DNA of 64,000 bases from Sphingomonas kyeonggiensis (GTDB lineage: Bacteria > Pseudomonadota > Alphaproteobacteria > Sphingomonadales > Sphingomonadaceae), in assembly GCF_030812785.1 (NCBI RefSeq), contig NZ_JAUSTJ010000002.1, positions 124,001 to 188,000 of the forward strand, read 5' to 3'. Positions within the stretch are counted from its first letter, which is position 1. Every line of letters begins with the position of its first letter. Under the pieces are notes generated by a model that ran no database searches, had not been told where the DNA came from, and saw only the letters and a program-made list of their open reading frames with translations. The translations under genes were made by a program, and so were the position numbers. Positions 63,806 to 64,000 of the stretch are shown in pieces.

Positions 63806-64000
63806 CACTCTAATCCTTGAAGAGGTCGCCGATCCGGCGGCGGGCAAGGGGCAGGTGGTCGTCGCGGTGAAGGCCTGTGCGATCAACTATCCCGACTTCC
63901 TGATCATCGAGGACAAATACCAGTTCAAGCCGCCCAGGCCCTTCGCGCCGGGCGGCGAGATCGCCGGCGTGATCGAGAGCGTCGGCGAGGGCGTCACCGG
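63768..64000 (+). CDS. Quinone oxidoreductase / MDR-family protein (3'-truncated)
   Basis: The first 77 residues (starting [15 protein letters not shown]) show the N-terminal GroES-like domain of medium-chain NADPH:quinone reductases, including '[20 protein letters not shown]' and '[17 protein letters not shown]'. The window ends before the cofactor domain. It overlaps leuD by 38 bases in another frame. Confidence 0.9.
   Translation, partial: MKALLSKQPGGPDTLILEEVADPAAGKGQVVVAVKACAINYPDFLIIEDKYQFKPPRPFAPGGEIAGVIESVGEGVT

Overview
The window is chromosomal DNA from a high-GC alphaproteobacterium, most likely Sphingomonas or a close relative (order Sphingomonadales). This rests on the gene families and their order (panB, yfgM-like, bamB, der; aroQ-accB-accC; a fused thiS-thiG; leuC-leuD), the codon usage, and the many 80-150 bp palindromic intergenic repeats. 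No rRNA, tRNA, insertion sequence, integrase or CRISPR array was seen.

Region by region. 1-2.2 kb: a gene-transfer-agent or phage type large terminase with a short partner upstream, directly before rplQ; rpoA, the usual neighbour of rplQ, is absent from this stretch. 2.2-10.5 kb: exported proteins (lipoproteins, a prolyl oligopeptidase, a TPR-like periplasmic protein) and accessory hypotheticals. 10.7-12.4 kb: guaA with a strong terminator. 12.5-20.3 kb: a polymorphic-toxin island. It has three consecutive genes for exported YD/RHS-repeat proteins. The last ends in a Cys2-DH-Cys2 nuclease-like C-terminal domain and overlaps by one base an AT-rich putative immunity gene. A DUF416-like gene, an AT-rich orphan, a decayed second RHS core and an Imm26-like gene follow. 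20.4-25.3 kb: an alkylation-repair pair (AlkZ/YcaQ-type glycosylase plus Tag), then small membrane and enzyme genes joined by 4-base stop/start overlaps.

25.6-27.3 kb: an adhesin-E-like protein and an HTH regulator with two paralogous four-helix membrane proteins. 27.3-33.6 kb: housekeeping genes (panB, yfgM-like, bamB, der), an Hpt phosphotransfer protein, bacterioferritin and its ferredoxin. 33.6-38.7 kb: membrane proteins, a nitroreductase, a DUF3052-like protein and purL. 38.9-42.4 kb: a PAS protein, an AraC/GyrI regulator, a diguanylate cyclase and arsC. 42.5-47.1 kb: accC-accB-aroQ, then thiSG and a lipoprotein hydrolase. 47.2-54.4 kb: a methyltransferase, CsbD, a divergent SDR/HxlR pair with a palindromic operator candidate, a thiamine-diphosphate enzyme, a GST and an outer-membrane barrel. 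54.7-57.7 kb: the two subunits of a 3-oxoacid CoA-transferase separated by a class B-type acid phosphatase and an exported hypothetical, all joined by overlapping stop/start codons. 57.9-64 kb: a ferritin-like protein, an NAD-dependent epimerase, two paralogous diheme cytochromes c, leuC, a 38-residue exported peptide, leuD and the start of a quinone oxidoreductase.

The features most worth following are the tripartite RHS toxin with its immunity cluster and fossil RHS copy, the interrupted CoA-transferase operon, the terminase beside rplQ, the ThiS-ThiG fusion with an internal ThiS glycine terminus, and a roughly 100-bp palindromic element present twice in opposite orientations.
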